Of a stretch of DNA of 64,000 nucleotides, positions 35,976-43,971 are shown piece by piece (the first letter of the stretch is position 1; every line of letters begins with the position of its first letter). The stretch is from Kitasatospora sp. NBC_00315 (GTDB lineage: Bacteria; Actinomycetota; Actinomycetes; Streptomycetales; Streptomycetaceae). The notes below the pieces were generated by a model. It was not told where the DNA came from. It ran no database searches and saw only the letters and a program-made list of their open reading frames with translations. The position numbers were made by a program, and so were the translations under genes. The stretch is taken from NCBI RefSeq assembly GCF_041435095.1, contig NZ_CP108025.1:5332001-5396000 (forward strand). Reading direction: 5' to 3'.

Positions 35976-36344
35976 ATGACCGGCGGACCGGCCCCCCGAC
36001 CAGCGGCACCCCGTACCCCCACCGACCCGGACTCCCGGCCGGTACGCCGGATGACCCCGCGCAGCAAGGACGAACCGCACCGGGCCTCGACGCCGCTGGA
36101 ACTCTTCTTCGACCTCTGCTTCGTGGTCGCCGTCGCCCAGGCCGGACGGCAGCTCGGCCACTACCTGGCCGAGGGGCACTACGCGGTCGCCCTCACCGGC
36201 TATGTGTTCGCCTTCTTCGCAAGCTGGTGGGCGTGGACCAACAGAGCATCAGGTTACCCCGTACGTCCTGTGACCTGCCAGGTTCGGGCGAGACCGGGCC
36301 CGCAGCGGACCGCCCCGACCACCCTTGGGAACGTCACTGGATGA
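35976..36344 (+). pseudogene. ltrA-like gene, 5' remnant
   Basis: The first ~89 codons read as the start of a low-temperature-requirement A membrane protein: a basic leader, STPLELFFDLCFVVAVAQAG, then VFAFFASWWAWTN. At about 36242 the family similarity stops and the frame runs into unrelated sequence, ending at 36344. Intact LtrA proteins are around 350-400 residues with many spans. A likely 3' relic sits at 40448. The gene appears broken by the islet between them, and its middle is missing. Confidence 0.75.
36242..36247. repeat. CAGAGC at left islet edge
   Basis: These six bases stand exactly where LtrA similarity ends and occur again at 40441-40446 just before the 3' relic. They could be a target duplication or microhomology; six bases may also match by chance. 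Confidence 0.35.
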
Positions 36345-36361
36345 CCGGGGCGGTACGCGGG

Positions 36362-36907
36362 TCAGGCGATCAGCGCCTCTACCCGGGCCCTCATGCGGTC
36401 ATCGGCGATGCTGCCGACCGGCCGCCACGTGTAGCCGCTGACCTCATCCTCTTGGAGTGTCACCAACTTGCCGCCCGTCGTACGGAAGACGAACCGGAAG
36501 TCGATGTGCAGGTGATCCGGCTCGCCCTTGGCGGGGTTCTCCGGGATCGGGTGTACGTCGATGTGGACCGGGCCCTCTCCGGCCAGCGTGACGGCCTCCG
36601 GCGGGATGCCGGTCTCCTCGGTCAGCTCCCGCAACGCGGCGGCGCGCAGCGTGGCATCCTCGGCCTCCAAGTGCCCGCCGGGCGTCAGCCACTTGTCGAG
36701 CGCCACGTGATGGATGAACAGCGCCTGCCCGTGCTCGTTGACCAGCACGGCCCCGGCCGTGGCGTGGCCGTGGAATTCCTTGCGACTGGTCAGCTCGGCG
36801 CCGGAGTCGAGCAGCGCCAGCGGCAAGCCAAGGTCGGCCTTGTCCCGCGGGTACTCGTCGATGTACGCCGCCAGCGTGGCGCGGATGTGGTCGGCTGTGA
36901 TGGGCAT
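36362..36907 (-). CDS. NUDIX hydrolase
   Basis: This 181-residue protein has a complete Nudix box: GGHLEAEDATLRAAALREL, then TEETGI, with the conserved Gly, Glu, Arg-Glu and Glu-Glu. Such enzymes hydrolyse nucleoside diphosphates linked to another group. The ATG at 36907 follows AACAGGTGA and lies 4 bases after the stop of the SAHH-like gene, so they are co-transcribed. In this setting it might clean up or convert a nucleotide product of its neighbour, but the substrate is unknown. Confidence 0.88.
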   Translation of the reverse strand: MPITADHIRATLAAYIDEYPRDKADLGLPLALLDSGAELTSRKEFHGHATAGAVLVNEHGQALFIHHVALDKWLTPGGHLEAEDATLRAAALRELTEETGIPPEAVTLAGEGPVHIDVHPIPENPAKGEPDHLHIDFRFVFRTTGGKLVTLQEDEVSGYTWRPVGSIADDRMRARVEALIA

Positions 36908-36911
36908 GGGA

Positions 36912-38033
36912 TCACCTGTTGTAGTAGTTGAGCCAGGTTGCCGCGATGGCGGCCCGGTCCTCCGCCGGTACCTCGTGCATGCCCGGGTCGAGATCACCCC
37001 GGGCGAGCACTCGAACGCCGGCCAGAATCTCGGCTTGAACGAGGAAGATGAACGGCCCAACGCTAGCGCCGTGAAGGAAGTTGACGGCGTTTCCGTTGTT
37101 CATCAGATAGAAGTAGTGGCCCGTGGTGCTGTACCGGGTCACGCTGTCGCCGGAGTGCGCTCGGGCGTATCCGTCCGGCAGCCCGTCCAGCTCCAATTCG
37201 TCTTCGCTGCTGGTGACGGTGGCGACGTAGGCCCCGTTCCGAAGCTGCGGGAAGTCCTCACCCCGCAGGGCAAGCGCTCCCGTGGCGCACAGCACCAGCC
37301 CAGCCCGCCGGATGGCCCGGTCACGGTCCTGCGCGACGGCGAAGCCCTGCGAGAGGGCCTGTGCCCGCCTCACGGGGTCGATGTCGTACACGGTGACCTG
37401 AACGCCCTTGGCGTGCAGCAAGCGGGCGATGGAACTGCCCAGCTTCCCGAAGCCGATCACCAGCGCCGGACGGCCGGGCAGGATGTCCCCGCGCCCGCGC
37501 ATCAGGGCCTCGGCGCTGAACACGACGGACTGGCCGACCAGGAAGTCTTCGGGGTCCTTGAGCGGGCTCCGCGCCACCGAAACGACGGGGCACGACAGCT
37601 TTGCGTACTCGGCGTACCGCTGGTGGCCGTTCTCGGTGTCCTCCACCACGCCGAGGATGCGGCCGGAGAACCGGTCACAAAGGGCGCTCAGTGACGGCGC
37701 GAAGTACCCGCCTACGTCCAACAGCACCACGTCTTCCCCGGCTGCCCGGGTCTCCAGGTAGGTCACGGCCGTGTCCTCGTCGTTGAACAGGTCCCGGGAC
37801 AGTTCGTCACAAGGGATGGTCTGTTCGATCTCGCGCCGGGCGCTGGTGTCGATGGACTTGGGCTTGGGCAGGACCGCACGCAGTTCCGACAGCGTGGCCA
37901 CGGCACGAACGAAAGACGGGCGTTCGGGCAGCAGATGAGTGACCAGCAGCGAAGCCGGGCGCTCCGCCGGGGTGAACTGTCGGGCGATCTTGCCGAAGTA
38001 TGTGTCGAGCCGTGCACGCTCTGAGGTCTCCAT
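36912..38033 (-). CDS. S-adenosylhomocysteine-hydrolase-like NAD-binding protein
   Basis: This 373-residue protein looks like a divergent adenosylhomocysteinase, shorter than the usual 430-480. VLLDVGGYFAPSLSAL and GVVEDTENGHQRY match the GGD and GxxEETTTG regions. SPLKDPEDFLVGQS keeps the catalytic lysine and an aspartate four residues later. VIGFGKLGSSIARLLHAKG is the NAD-binding loop, and NGNAVNFLHGASVGPFI lies near the end. The canonical C-terminal lysine-tyrosine tail is not evident. It should act on an adenosyl or nucleoside substrate. ATG follows GGGAGGG. Confidence 0.68.
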   Translation of the reverse strand: METSERARLDTYFGKIARQFTPAERPASLLVTHLLPERPSFVRAVATLSELRAVLPKPKSIDTSARREIEQTIPCDELSRDLFNDEDTAVTYLETRAAGEDVVLLDVGGYFAPSLSALCDRFSGRILGVVEDTENGHQRYAEYAKLSCPVVSVARSPLKDPEDFLVGQSVVFSAEALMRGRGDILPGRPALVIGFGKLGSSIARLLHAKGVQVTVYDIDPVRRAQALSQGFAVAQDRDRAIRRAGLVLCATGALALRGEDFPQLRNGAYVATVTSSEDELELDGLPDGYARAHSGDSVTRYSTTGHYFYLMNNGNAVNFLHGASVGPFIFLVQAEILAGVRVLARGDLDPGMHEVPAEDRAAIAATWLNYYNR

Positions 38034-38121
38034 GGGACACCCTCCCTTGTCTCGGGATGCCGGACCAGCCGGCCACGCCAGCAAGGCGCGAACACGCCTG
38101 CTGTGAAAGCGAGTTACATGG

Positions 38122-38337
38122 CTACGCCGCAATCGTCCTGCGGGGCCGCCGCTGCCGACCGACGACATGAACGGCTGACTCCTCGGGATGCTTGGCCGTG
38201 TAGGAGTCCGGCAGCCGGATGCCGAAGCGACCGCAACAGCAGCGCCACGACCGCATGCCCTCGGTCGGCGGGTCGGCCCACGCCGTTGGCTGCCCGCAGT
38301 CACGGCCAGGGCACTGCGGCGGCTGCGCAGGGCTCAC
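38122..38337 (-). CDS. Small Cys-rich protein in islet
   Basis: This 71-residue protein contains CPGRDCGQ and WRCCCGRFG, spaced like a small zinc-binding knuckle, and ends in a basic RQRRPRRTIAA tail. Its GTG overlaps the stop of the preceding small gene by four bases (GTGA) and AGAGG lies just before, which argues that both are real. It might bind nucleic acid. The family is not recognised. Confidence 0.5.
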   Translation of the reverse strand: MSPAQPPQCPGRDCGQPTAWADPPTEGMRSWRCCCGRFGIRLPDSYTAKHPEESAVHVVGRQRRPRRTIAA

Positions 38338-38540
38338 GCCAACCTCTTGTCGGGGCAGACCTCGGCGCCGCAAGTGCAGAGGGGCCGGTCCTGCGGGATT
38401 CCACGGCTTTGGGCGGCCGTGGAGCCGGACGACTGCGGCACGTAGTCGGCGAGCGGGTCCCCGCTGGGTGGCACCCTGCGTCGCTCGGCCTTGTAGTCCT
38501 CAAAGGTCTTGGTCCTGCTGGTGTTGCTCCTCACCGCCAC
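38334..38540 (-). CDS. Small protein in islet
   Basis: This 68-residue protein starts AVRSNTSRTKTFEDYKAERR and ends CTCGAEVCPDKRLA, with three cysteines. GTG 38540 is preceded by GAGGGAGC. It is coupled to the next small Cys-rich gene by a GTGA overlap. It sits between the regulator and the SAHH-like gene on the same strand. No family is recognised. Confidence 0.5.
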   Translation of the reverse strand: MAVRSNTSRTKTFEDYKAERRRVPPSGDPLADYVPQSSGSTAAQSRGIPQDRPLCTCGAEVCPDKRLA

Positions 38541-38634
38541 GTCGCTGCTCCCTCGCTCGTGATGCCCCGTCAGCAAGACGGTAGGGAAGCAGGGGGGACG
38601 CCCTCTAGGAACTTGCAGCAGCTTGCACGGCAGT

Positions 38635-39483
38635 TCACCCGAGGGAGTCAACCGCCGAGGTGATCAATGACCGCGCGGTAGCACCGTAGACGGCTTGCTT
38701 CGACAATTCGCCAAACGCTTTGAGGTAGTCGGAAATCTCGTCCGGCGCGGTCACGGTAACCGCCGCAGAAAGAAGCTCCACATTCACGCGACGCTCATCG
38801 AACATGGTGAACGTCTCAATGGCCCACATGTTGCGCCGCTTGCGGAACGGGATGATGCCCAGAGAAACGGAAGGAAGTGACATCACGGCAAGCAAATGCC
38901 CGAGCTGTCCCGCCATGACTTCCGTATCACCGATCTGATAATGCAGGACCGTTTCTTCGATCAGCAATGCAAAGCTATGATCCGGTTCGTAAATGATCTG
39001 CGACCTGGCGAGCCGCGAGGCAACCGCTTCGCTCACATCGTTAGGGGTGTTGCGGAACGATGCGATCGAGGACAGCAGCGCGGTTGCGTACCCGGATGTT
39101 TGCAGAAATCCAGGGACCACATTCGAGCAGTAGGCTCGGAACCTTTGGGTTGCCTGGTAGAGGGGGACCGACGATTCCTGTAGGCGTCGCAGTCCGGTTC
39201 GCTGCACCCGCCGCCACTGGACATACATCGAGTCGGCGTTGCGGTTGGCCGCAATGATGTCTCCGGCCTGCTCATCCGCCCCGCAGGCCGTACACCACGC
39301 TTTGATATCGGCGTCAGCCGGCGGCGTCTTACCATTTTCTATCCGGGAAGATTTCGACTCGCTCCAGCCGCACCGGACGGCCAGCTCACGCCCCGTGATA
39401 CCAGCATCCAACCGTATGTCGCGCAGCCGCGATGCAACGGCTGCGCGTGCGGCTTGGACGCTGGTTGATGGTGATGCGGGCAT
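38635..39483 (-). CDS. HTH (XRE) regulator with DUF5753
   Basis: This 282-residue protein has an N-terminal helix-turn-helix (RLRDIRLDAGITGRELAV then GWSESKSSRIENGKTPP). A DUF5753 domain fills the rest (YCSNVVPGFLQTSGYATALL, with later FRKRRNMWAIETFTMFD). It is the WhiJ-like type found in large numbers in Streptomyces, normally with a small partner encoded next door. The DUF6879-like gene 23 bases upstream is the likely partner here. Codon use is less GC-biased than the flanking chromosome. Confidence 0.9.
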   Translation of the reverse strand: MPASPSTSVQAARAAVASRLRDIRLDAGITGRELAVRCGWSESKSSRIENGKTPPADADIKAWCTACGADEQAGDIIAANRNADSMYVQWRRVQRTGLRRLQESSVPLYQATQRFRAYCSNVVPGFLQTSGYATALLSSIASFRNTPNDVSEAVASRLARSQIIYEPDHSFALLIEETVLHYQIGDTEVMAGQLGHLLAVMSLPSVSLGIIPFRKRRNMWAIETFTMFDERRVNVELLSAAVTVTAPDEISDYLKAFGELSKQAVYGATARSLITSAVDSLG

Positions 39484-39506
39484 GAGGCGACTGTCCGGTG
39501 TTCGGG

Positions 39507-40022
39507 CTAGACGTGGTACTGGGCGTGCGGGATAGCCCGCTCCCAGATGGATTCGAATGCATTGCTGTAGAGCTTCACCAACTCCGGTGACTCCGTGATC
39601 TCGTCTTCGACGATCGACCCGGAGCCCGAGAAATGGTGGACGCGCAGAAATCCGCCGTCGAACGCCCAGTAGTCATTCGTCGGAATGAGGATATCGGACC
39701 CTTGGCGGCGCGGGAGCCAGCGAACTTGTTCCCCTGCCTCTTCATTGGCGCGAGTCGTGTAATGTTCCCATCGGATGTACTCGCTTACCGGCTCCGATAC
39801 AACGCGCACTCGCCGCACTGAAACGCCACGGGCCACGGCATCCTCAATCAGGGAGTGGAAGGGGAGCCACCAGGAAGAACGGTCTTCCCAGTTGTTCCGG
39901 TGGCCTGCCTTCCATGCCTCGAACCGCTCGTTGCTCCCGTAGTCGTCTCGCGCCTCGAAATGAACGGCGGAGCGCGAACAGCGGGCCAGCAGCTCAGCGA
40001 AGCTGGGCACGCTCGGCGGCAT
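39507..40022 (-). CDS. DUF6879-like protein
   Basis: This 171-residue soluble protein resembles the DUF6879 proteins that sit beside HTH-DUF5753 regulators. Typical stretches are HFEARDDYG, SEYIRWEHY, ILIPTNDYWAFDGG and FESIWERAIPHAQY. The function is unknown; a partner or ligand-sensing role for the neighbouring regulator is inferred from repeated linkage. Its start lies inside the last 29 bases of the preceding small gene. Confidence 0.78.
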   Translation of the reverse strand: MPPSVPSFAELLARCSRSAVHFEARDDYGSNERFEAWKAGHRNNWEDRSSWWLPFHSLIEDAVARGVSVRRVRVVSEPVSEYIRWEHYTTRANEEAGEQVRWLPRRQGSDILIPTNDYWAFDGGFLRVHHFSGSGSIVEDEITESPELVKLYSNAFESIWERAIPHAQYHV

Positions 40023-40236
40023 CGCACGCCTCCCTGATCATCGGCACCATGCGCGCCGGAATTCGGACTACCGCCTCGTAGTCCGGAATCGACCCGGTCT
40101 GCAAGCATTCGGCCTCGGTCTTGTCGTCAGCCTTCCAACCCTGCAAGACAAGGTCCGCATTCTCCTTGTCCACCCACACACTCGGACAGTGGTCCGTGTC
40201 CGTGTCCGGGTCCATCCCGAAGAACTCTAGTGCCAT
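39994..40236 (-). CDS. Small acidic protein, first gene of islet cluster
   Basis: This 80-residue acidic protein begins MALEFFGMDPDTDTDHCPSV and includes LVLQGWKADD and IPDYEAVVRIPARMVPMIRE. It resembles short unnamed proteins that precede DUF6879 and HTH-DUF5753 genes in streptomycetes. The ATG follows GGGGAGGCTGAC. It overlaps the next gene by 29 bases. The function is unknown. Confidence 0.7.
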   Translation of the reverse strand: MALEFFGMDPDTDTDHCPSVWVDKENADLVLQGWKADDKTEAECLQTGSIPDYEAVVRIPARMVPMIREACDAAERAQLR

Positions 40237-40440
40237 GTCAGCCTCCCCGACTCCGGTTTGCCTGTGCTTGCACGACCATCGCGCCTGATGCTCCGTAGCG
40301 TCAAGTGGCCCAGAAGATCATGCAAGTTGAGAAGTCGCATGACCACAACGCAGCAAGCCCCCGAGTGCCCAGGGAGGAGGCAGACGGGGGCGCAACAGTG
40401 CGGCGTGTTCCGGACCTGACAGTCACGCCCCAATCATTGT

Positions 40441-40446
40441 CAGAGC
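40441..40446. repeat. CAGAGC at right islet edge
   Basis: Second copy of the six bases at 36242-36247, directly before the ltrA 3' relic. Confidence 0.35.
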
Positions 40447-40447
40447 G

Positions 40448-40668
40448 ATGGCCATTCGCGCACTCGACCTGCTCACCGTCTGGCTGCTGCACTCCCGGCA
40501 CACCAAGTCCGGCGCCGCCCAGGCGGTGCTGCCGATCGCCTCGGCGGCCGTCCTGGCCTGCACCGCCCTGGGCCGCTCGGGCGTCCTCGCGCGGGTCTGG
40601 TGGCCGCCGCGACCGTCGTCGTCGGGATCACCCTGCACGCGCGGGAGGGGCGAGGGGCTACGGCCTGA
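40448..40668 (+). pseudogene. ltrA-like gene, 3' relic with frameshift
   Basis: The sequence reads ALDLLTVWLLHSRHTKSG then AAQAVLPIASAAVLACTALG, like the last membrane spans of LtrA proteins. Near 40590 the family-like reading moves to another frame (GLVAAATVVVGITLHAREG) and reaches a stop at 40668. So this 3' end is both cut off from its 5' end (35976) and frameshifted. The assignment rests on hydrophobic pattern and position. Confidence 0.6.
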
Positions 40669-40893
40669 CAGCCGTCGGCGGCCCCCGCGTCCGCCGTGGG
40701 CGACCCGCCCACCGTGCCCGGGCGGGCGTCCGGCGGGCGGGCGTCCGGGATACCCGGGTGAACGAACGGAGCGGGGCGCGCCCGGCGCAGGGGAGTGCGC
40801 CGGGCGCGTGGGGCGCGCTCCGGCGGGGCTGTCGGCGGGGCGTGCGACGATGCCGGGGCCAGCACCGAGACCCCGATCGTGAGGCCCTCCGCC

Positions 40894-41553
40894 ATGCCGC
40901 CGTCCGTCCCCGACAGGCTCGACGACCTGTCGTACGCCCACCTCCTCCAGCCGCACGTCGGACCGCTGCGGCGGGACGAGCGCTACGACACCGTGCACTT
41001 CGACGGCGGGGAGTACACCGACCAGGCGGCGAACGGCGCGACGTTCCTGGAGTGCGCCTTCACCGGGGTGGCGATGAGCGGGACGAAGCTGCGCCAGGCG
41101 CGGTTCAACGAGGTGTGGGTGCAGGGCAGCCGCTGGGTGGCGTGCGACCTGTCCGAGGGCGAGTGGCAGGACGCCTCCCTGCTGGGCGGGGTGCTGGCGG
41201 GGATCGCCCTGCACGGGTCGGCGCTGCGCCGGGTGGTGCTGCGCCAGTGCAAGCTGGAGGCGGTCAACCTGCGCGCCGCCGTCCTGCGGGACGTGGTCTT
41301 CGAGGACTGCGTGCTGCGGGACGTCGACTTCGGCGACGCCAAGCTGACCGGGGTGACGTTTCCCGGCTCCTCGCTGGAGGAGGTCCGGCTGCGCGGGGCC
41401 AAGCTCAGCAAGACCGACCTGCGCGGCGCCGTGCGGCTCGGGCTCAGCGACGGGCACGAGGGGCTGCGCGGCGCGCTGATCAGCAGTACCCAGCTCTTCG
41501 AGCTGGCGCCGCAGTTCGCCCAGGCGCTCGGCATCACGGTGAAGGATCGATGA
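40894..41553 (+). CDS. Pentapeptide-repeat protein
   Basis: This 219-residue protein is built from A(D/N)LxX-type five-residue repeats (GATFLECAFTGVAMSGTKLRQ in part, LEAVNLRAAVLRDVVF, DVDFGDAKLTGVTF), which form a right-handed beta-helix. No enzyme motif is seen. Some members protect gyrase by mimicking DNA, but most have no known role. An in-frame GTG at 40879 is an alternative start. Confidence 0.82.
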   Translation: MPPSVPDRLDDLSYAHLLQPHVGPLRRDERYDTVHFDGGEYTDQAANGATFLECAFTGVAMSGTKLRQARFNEVWVQGSRWVACDLSEGEWQDASLLGGVLAGIALHGSALRRVVLRQCKLEAVNLRAAVLRDVVFEDCVLRDVDFGDAKLTGVTFPGSSLEEVRLRGAKLSKTDLRGAVRLGLSDGHEGLRGALISSTQLFELAPQFAQALGITVKDR

Positions 41554-41718
41554 GCCGGTTGTTCATCCGGCGGTCGCTCGAAGACAGTTGGGCGAACAGT
41601 CCGACAATCCTGCTGCACGACTCTGGCCCCCCGAGGCGCCCTGCGTGAGGATGCTCCGCGACCGATGTGTCCACAACCTGTGTGTACAACATCGCTAGCG
41701 AAGGGACGGCCGGGGCTG

Positions 41719-43776
41719 ATGTCCGAGCTGAGTCGTAGGAAGTTCATGGCACTGTCGGCGAGTGCGGCGGCCGGTGCGGCGGTGGCGGGTTCGGCCGCCA
41801 CCGGCGCCGCGCCCGCCTCGGCGGCGGCGCTGACGAGCACCGGCACACTCACCGACGCCCAGCACATCGTGGTGCTGATGCAGGAGAACCGCAGCTTCGA
41901 CCACTACTTCGGGACGCTGCGCGGGGTGCGCGGGTTCGCCGACCGCAGCGCGATCCAGATCGCCGGCGGCTACAGCGTCTTCAACCAGCCCAACGGCCTG
42001 GGCCGGCAGTACCCCTGGGCGTTCAGCTCCACCAAGCCCGCGGGCGGTGCCGACCCGGAGCGCCTCGCGCAGTGCAACGGCGACCTCGCGCACTCCTGGA
42101 ACGACCAGCACACCGCGTGGAACAGCGGCAAGCTCGACTCCTGGGTGCTCGCCAAGGGCAACGTCCGGACCCTGGGCCACCTGCAGCGCGCCGACATCCC
42201 CTTCCACTTCGCGCTCGCGGAGAACTGGACGATCTGCGACGCGTACTTCTGCTCCACGCTGAGCGCCACCGGGCCCAACCGCACCTTCCACTGGAGCGGC
42301 ACCATCGACCCGGCCGGCACCGCGGGCGGCCCGGCCTACAACGGCGGCGACGAGTCCGGCCTGCGCTGGCAGACCTACGCCGAGGCGCTCCAGAACGCGG
42401 GCGTCAGCTGGAAGGTCTACCAGAACGCCGCCGACAACTACGGTGACAACGCCCTCGCCTACTTCAAGCAGTTCACCGACGCCGCCGCCGGCACCCCGCT
42501 GCACGACAGGGGCATGGGCTCCGTTCCCAAGGTCACCGGCAGGACCCCGGACGACATCGCCGCCGCGATCCGCGCCGACGTGCTCAACGGCACGCTGCCG
42601 CAGGTCTCCTGGATCGTCGCGGACCAGGCCTCCTCCGAGCACCCCTACGCCACGCCCGCCGACGGCGCGCACTTCGTGCACATGGTGATCGACGCCCTCA
42701 ACGCGGACCCGAACGTCTTCAACTCCACCATCATGTTCCTCAACTACGACGAGAACGACGGGTTCTTCGACCACGTCCCGCCGCCGTCGCCGCCGGCCGG
42801 CACCGCCGGCGAGTTCTACGGCAACACCGCGATCGGCCTCGGTTTCCGCGTCCCGCTGATCGCCGTCTCCCCGTGGAGCCGGGGCGGCTGGGTCAACTCC
42901 GAGGTGTTCGACCACACCTCGGTGCTGCGCTTCCTGGAGCGCTGGACCTCCGCCATCGGCAAGCCCGCGAACTGCCCGAACATCAGCGCCTGGCGCCGCA
43001 AGGTGACCGGCGACCTCACCGGCGTCTTCGACTTCGCCAACCCGGTGTACGGGATGCCCGCGCTGCCCAACACCGACGCCACCATCGGCCTGGCCGCCTG
43101 CGGACCGCTCTCCAACCCGGCGCCGGTCAACAACGCGCTGCCCGTGCAGGAGTCCGGCACCCGCCCCGCCCGCGCGCTGCCCTACCAGCCGAACGCCAAC
43201 CTGGACCACCTGGAGTTCGCCTCCGGCAGCGTCATGAAGGTCTGGCTGAAGATGTCCAACACCGGGACGGCCGCGGTCAACGCCGCGCACTTCGCCGCCT
43301 ACGCCAACGCCTACCGCAGCGGCGGCCCCTGGCAGTACACGGTGGACGCCGGCGCCGAGCAGAGCGACTTCTTCAACTGCGGCTCCGGGTACGGCAACGG
43401 CCCCTACGACCTCAGCGTCACCGGTCCCAACCGCTTCCTGCGGCGCTTCAAGGGCGACGCCACCAAGGCCGGCAAGAACGTCGCGGTCACCGCCTCCTAC
43501 GCGGTCGAGCCGGGCACCGGCAAGCTCGCGCTCTGGTTCAGGCTCGCCAACGCCGGCACCACCGCGGTGAAGTTCACCATCACCTCGAACGCGTACCGCG
43601 CCGACGGCCCCTGGACGTACCAGGTCCCGGCGGGCGGCAACGTCAGCGACTGGTTCAACGCCGTCGCCTACCAGAACGGCTGGTACGACTTCACCGTCAC
43701 GGTGGACGCGGACAGCAGCTGGTCGCAGCGGTTCTCCGGCCACCTGGAGACCGGCGCCGCCAGCATCACCGGCTGA
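41719..43776 (+). CDS. Phosphocholine-specific phospholipase C, Tat-secreted
   Basis: This 685-residue secreted enzyme has Tat signal ELSRRKFMALSASAAAGAA. The phosphoesterase domain carries MQENRSFDHYFGTLRGVRGF, with ENRS as the conserved active-site/metal region, and a second metal site in NYDENDGFFDHV. Two copies of the bacterial phospholipase C C-terminal domain (DUF756) fill about 480-685 (GGPWQYTVDAG and DGPWTYQVPAG). It hydrolyses phosphatidylcholine-like lipids or other phosphodiesters. ATG 41719 was chosen for the signal peptide. Confidence 0.93.
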   Translation: MSELSRRKFMALSASAAAGAAVAGSAATGAAPASAAALTSTGTLTDAQHIVVLMQENRSFDHYFGTLRGVRGFADRSAIQIAGGYSVFNQPNGLGRQYPWAFSSTKPAGGADPERLAQCNGDLAHSWNDQHTAWNSGKLDSWVLAKGNVRTLGHLQRADIPFHFALAENWTICDAYFCSTLSATGPNRTFHWSGTIDPAGTAGGPAYNGGDESGLRWQTYAEALQNAGVSWKVYQNAADNYGDNALAYFKQFTDAAAGTPLHDRGMGSVPKVTGRTPDDIAAAIRADVLNGTLPQVSWIVADQASSEHPYATPADGAHFVHMVIDALNADPNVFNSTIMFLNYDENDGFFDHVPPPSPPAGTAGEFYGNTAIGLGFRVPLIAVSPWSRGGWVNSEVFDHTSVLRFLERWTSAIGKPANCPNISAWRRKVTGDLTGVFDFANPVYGMPALPNTDATIGLAACGPLSNPAPVNNALPVQESGTRPARALPYQPNANLDHLEFASGSVMKVWLKMSNTGTAAVNAAHFAAYANAYRSGGPWQYTVDAGAEQSDFFNCGSGYGNGPYDLSVTGPNRFLRRFKGDATKAGKNVAVTASYAVEPGTGKLALWFRLANAGTTAVKFTITSNAYRADGPWTYQVPAGGNVSDWFNAVAYQNGWYDFTVTVDADSSWSQRFSGHLETGAASITG

Positions 43777-43785
43777 GGCCGCTCC

Positions 43786-43817
43786 CGGTCCCGGCCCTCC
43801 TGCCGGGGCCGGGACCG
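43786..43817 (+). terminator. Terminator after phospholipase C
   Basis: CGGTCCCGGCCC (43786-43797) pairs with GGGCCGGGACCG (43806-43817), 9 bases after the stop. Confidence 0.75.
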
Positions 43818-43971
43818 TCCGCGCGCGGCGACAGCCCGGCGGCCGCCCGGTCGCGGCACCGGCCGTGGGACATCGTGACGATCCCATGATCGCCTCGTTT
43901 GGCAGTGCGTCAGAGGGAGTCCGCCCGCTCCGGGCGGGCTCCGGCGAGGTGCGCTGCAGGGGAGTGTCCGC

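Larger units (their letters stand above)
36248..40440. mobile_element. Horizontally acquired islet interrupting ltrA
   Basis: About 4.2 kb of visibly lower-GC DNA with A/T third codon positions, between the two ltrA remnants. It carries seven minus-strand genes: an 80-residue protein, DUF6879-like, HTH-DUF5753, two tiny coupled genes, an SAHH-like protein and a NUDIX hydrolase. No integrase, transposase, terminal inverted repeats or tRNA site is visible, so the mechanism of entry is unknown. Confidence 0.55.

Noticed and set aside
40227..40433. Small Cys-containing ORF at the right end of the islet, minus strand
   Set aside because: No ribosome-binding site or recognisable relatives; the last codons overlap the next gene only weakly. 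Possible but not supported.
36248..40440. Islet as an insertion sequence or integrative element
   Set aside because: No transposase, integrase, terminal inverted repeats or att-like duplication beyond six bases could be found, so I do not name an element type.
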